This document shows, in pieces, positions 5,092 through 6,689 of a stretch of DNA of 6,689 nucleotides; positions within the stretch are counted from its first letter, which is position 1, and the number at the start of each line of letters is the position of its first letter. Location of the stretch: positions 1 through 6,689 of the forward strand of contig DAOVOU010000121.1 in the NCBI GenBank assembly GCA_030629475.1, given 5' to 3'. This stretch comes from Desulfobacterales bacterium. GTDB taxonomy: Bacteria > Desulfobacterota > Desulfobacteria > Desulfobacterales > C00003060. Made by a program: the position numbers and the translations under genes. The notes beneath the pieces were generated by a model. That model was not told the DNA's origin and did not search any database. It saw only the letters and a program-made list of their open reading frames with translations.

Positions 5092-6342
5092 ATGATTCCA
5101 GTCCATGTAATAGGTATGGGCCTTGGGCCAGAGGATCTCACGGCCAGGCACCTCAAGATCATTGAACAGGCTCAGCTCCTGGTAGGGGGTCGCCGGCATC
5201 TTGCCTATTTCAAAGATCACCCAGGCAAGAAAAAGGTGATTACCAGAGATATGCGCGGTCTTATCAGGCAGATCGAGAGCCAAATGCACTGCAAGCAAGT
5301 TGTTGTCCTTGCCTCGGGAGACCCCAATTTCTTTGGCATCGGGCCTTTATTAGTAGCTTCGCTTGGGGCGGAAAATGTTGTGATCCATGCCAACGTTTCA
5401 AGTGTTGCGGCGGCTTTTAGCCGGATCAAGCAATCCTGGGATGATGCCACGGTTGTAAGCCTCCATGGCGAACGACCTGAAAAACCTTTCCTTGATGCCG
5501 TGGCGAGAGATGACAAGGTGGCTGTACTCACAGACTCAAAAAAAACACCCGGGTGGCTGGGCCGGAAATTGATTGAAGCTGGTCATGAAAAGGTCAGAAT
5601 GTGCGTTTTAGAAAACCTGGGCACTCCTGAGGAACGGATTGTCTGGTATTCACCGGCAGAAGCTGCCAGTGAGGAGTTTGCAAAACTCAATGTCGTTATC
5701 GTGCTAAGATCGGATACTCCTGAAACAGCCCAGGGGTCTCCCATTCATTTCAAGGATCATCCACGATTACATCTCGGCATGCCAGAAGCGTGTTATCATC
5801 ACGAAGCAGGTCTCATCACCAAGGCTGAGGTGAGAGCGATTTCCATTGCCAAGCTTCGCTTGTGGCCGGGCCTGGTTTTGTGGGACCTCGGAGCCGGAAG
5901 CGGATCAGTGGCCTTTGAGGCATCGCTCCTGCTCAAAGGCGGGAAAATCATCGCCGTGGAACAAAACCCGGAACGGGCTAATGATATCAGGCAAAACAAG
6001 AAGCAATTTAAGGTTAGGAACCTTGATATTGTTCAGGTCAAATTGCCCGGTGGTTTAAAGGCTCTGCCCCCGCCTGATCGTATCTTTATCGGAGGGGGCG
6101 GAAGAGACTTGCTGCGCATTATCAAAGCGGCAGGAGACCGTCTGAAACCGGGCGGGGTCATGGTGATAAATACCATTCTGTTCGGCAGCCTGGATAGGGC
6201 TATTGCAACCCTGCAAAGACTCGGATTTTCAACGGAGGTGGTCCACGTGCAGGTTAGCAGGGGGAAGGCAATGCCCTCGGGCGAGAGGTTGGAAGCCTTG
6301 AACCCGGTCTGGATTATCACTGGATTGAAACTTGAAACTTGA
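5092..6342 (+). CDS. cbiET: Fused CbiE-CbiT: cobalt-precorrin-7 C5- and cobalt-precorrin-6B C15-methyltransferase/decarboxylase
   Basis: A two-domain enzyme equivalent to aerobic CobL, 416 residues from ATG 5092. The N-terminal CbiE domain (about 1-205) is a tetrapyrrole methylase with IPVHVIGMGLGPEDL, the SAM-site VVVLASGDPNFFGIG (70-84) and HANVSSVAAAFSRI; it methylates C5. The C-terminal CbiT domain (about 229-413) is a Rossmann methyltransferase with GLITKAEVRA, motif I VLWDLGAGSGSVAFEAS (262-278), an acidic strand end IIAVEQNPERA and DRIFIGGGG; it methylates C15 and decarboxylates the C12 acetate. An upstream in-frame GTG at 5041 would add 17 residues (433 in total). ATG 5092 is preferred because it begins the conserved strand and has GAAG 8 bases upstream. 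The last codons (GLKLET) are encoded by an AT-rich repeat tract, so the tail is probably not functional. It is separated from cbiD by a MITE-like element. Confidence 0.94.
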   Translation: MIPVHVIGMGLGPEDLTARHLKIIEQAQLLVGGRRHLAYFKDHPGKKKVITRDMRGLIRQIESQMHCKQVVVLASGDPNFFGIGPLLVASLGAENVVIHANVSSVAAAFSRIKQSWDDATVVSLHGERPEKPFLDAVARDDKVAVLTDSKKTPGWLGRKLIEAGHEKVRMCVLENLGTPEERIVWYSPAEAASEEFAKLNVVIVLRSDTPETAQGSPIHFKDHPRLHLGMPEACYHHEAGLITKAEVRAISIAKLRLWPGLVLWDLGAGSGSVAFEASLLLKGGKIIAVEQNPERANDIRQNKKQFKVRNLDIVQVKLPGGLKALPPPDRIFIGGGGRDLLRIIKAAGDRLKPGGVMVINTILFGSLDRAIATLQRLGFSTEVVHVQVSRGKAMPSGERLEALNPVWIITGLKLET

Positions 6343-6356
6343 AATTCGAAACTTGA
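6325..6356 (+). repeat. Tandem ttgaaac/gaaattcgaaac tract over the cbiET stop codon
   Basis: The string ttgaaact is repeated (ttgaaacttgaaacttgaaa) and followed by ttcgaaacttgaa. It spans the last five codons and the TGA stop (6340-6342) of cbiET. The 12-mer gaaattcgaaac at 6341-6352 is identical to 4861-4872 within the AT-rich element before cbiET, so both flanks of this gene carry related sequence. A partner inverted arm here is not clear (only ccagtttcg near 6378). Confidence 0.6.
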
Positions 6357-6461
6357 AGAATCCTCGATGTCTATTTCCAGTTTCGTATCATTTTGGCTCG
6401 TTGAAAGATATTCAACTCCTAACTTGTTGTGGTGTTAGTCTTGACGTAGCACTCCTTGTTG

Positions 6462-6489
6462 GTCATTGCGAGCCGAGCGAAGCAATCTC
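6462..6489. repeat. Single gtcattgcgag...gcaatctc palindromic unit (family 3)
   Basis: This 28-base unit differs by one base from the reverse complement of 3663-3690 upstream of cbiD. It is a solitary unit here, an imperfect palindrome of the dispersed REP-like type, and lies 120 bases after the cbiET stop. Confidence 0.8.
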
Positions 6490-6529
6490 ATTACGGACTT
6501 TGCGGTTGGTTTTGTTATGACTCAGGACG

Positions 6530-6624
6530 GGTGCCATGGACAAACTTGTTTGTCCGTGCCTGTTTTGGACTCGACAAGGGGAACTCCACCATCCACACGG
6601 ACAAACAAGTTTGTCCATGGCACC
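6530..6624. repeat. Perfect 29-bp inverted repeat of ggacaaac palindromes (family 5)
   Basis: The left arm (6530-6558, ggtgccatggacaaac...tccgtg) and right arm (6596-6624, cacggacaaacaag...ggcacc) are exact reverse complements over 29 bases, with a 37-base loop. Each arm contains its own palindrome (ggacaaac, tt or aa, gtttgtcc). The plan is the same as at 2276-2347 with an unrelated sequence. A transcript would form a very stable hairpin that could end or protect the upstream mRNA, but there is no T-run after it. Confidence 0.9.
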
Positions 6625-6689
6625 ATAGGTATTGAGAATAGGGTATAGTTTAACCAAATTGGAAACTTACTTACAATCCATGGTTTATC

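Larger units (their letters stand above)
6343..6689. other. Gene-free 3' region
   Basis: No coding region is supported in these ~350 bases. The contents are the end of the gaaac tract, unassigned sequence to 6461, the family 3 unit, a short spacer, the 29-bp inverted repeat and about 65 A/T-rich bases. These end in ccatggtttatc, where an ATG at 6682 could begin a gene that continues outside the window, but nothing can be said about it. Short open frames here (around 6332-6520 and 6466-6648, both strands) are translations of the repeats. Confidence 0.7.

Noticed and set aside
6530..6624. Intrinsic terminator after cbiET
   Set aside because: The hairpin is very strong but has a 37-base loop and is followed by ataggtattg rather than a T-run. 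It is therefore listed as a repeat, though it may still affect the transcript end.
6466..6648. Small proteins on either strand at the 3' end
   Set aside because: They are translations of the family 3 unit and the 29-bp inverted repeat, and they mirror each other on the two strands.

Overview
The window holds one strand of a cobalamin (vitamin B12) corrin-ring cluster. Every convincing gene is on the + strand. The layout is: 3' part of cbiA (cobyrinate a,c-diamide synthase, cut by the window start), cbiC (precorrin-8X methylmutase), cbiL/cobI (precorrin-2 C20-methyltransferase), a polytopic membrane protein with two related 'Gate'/nucleoside-recognition-like halves, cbiD (cobalt-precorrin-5B C1-methyltransferase), and a fused cbiE-cbiT (C5,C15-methyltransferase/C12-decarboxylase). 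CbiD points to the oxygen-independent, early-cobalt-insertion route, so the host is probably an anaerobe. The gene set, the fused CbiET, the moderate GC content and the repeat types resemble Desulfobacterota (former Deltaproteobacteria), but the lineage is an inference and cannot be fixed from this window.

The enzymes act at both early and late steps. CbiL adds the C20 methyl to (cobalt-)precorrin-2, CbiD adds the C1 methyl, CbiE/CbiT carry out the C5/C15 methylations and C12-acetate decarboxylation, CbiC moves the C11 methyl to C12, and CbiA amidates the a and c side chains. The intermediate enzymes (CbiF, CbiG, CbiH, CbiJ), the chelatase and the later steps are not here. Only cbiC-cbiL are tightly coupled (ATGA overlap). 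The membrane protein is the one non-enzymatic member; a transport role for cobalt or a corrinoid/precursor is plausible but unproven.

The striking part is outside the genes. Every gap between genes longer than a few bases is filled by palindromic or inverted repeats from at least five sequence families: (1) an attcccgc/gcgggaat family present as head-to-head pairs at 720-824 and 2276-2347; (2) one gtcatttcga...gaaatc unit at 2229-2255; (3) a gtcattgcgag...gcaatctc family, paired at 3547-3694 and single at 6462-6489; (4) an AT-rich element with gaaattcga-rich terminal inverted repeats at 4841-5012, with related sequence over the cbiET stop codon; (5) a perfect 29-bp inverted repeat at 6530-6624. 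A sixth, G-rich repeat-like tract lies at the window start, apparently inside the cbiA reading frame. Several have the 'two inverted palindromes' layout of REP doublets (REPINs). No transposase, tRNA, rRNA, CRISPR array or recognisable B12 riboswitch is seen. The last ~350 bases contain repeats and no gene that I can support.
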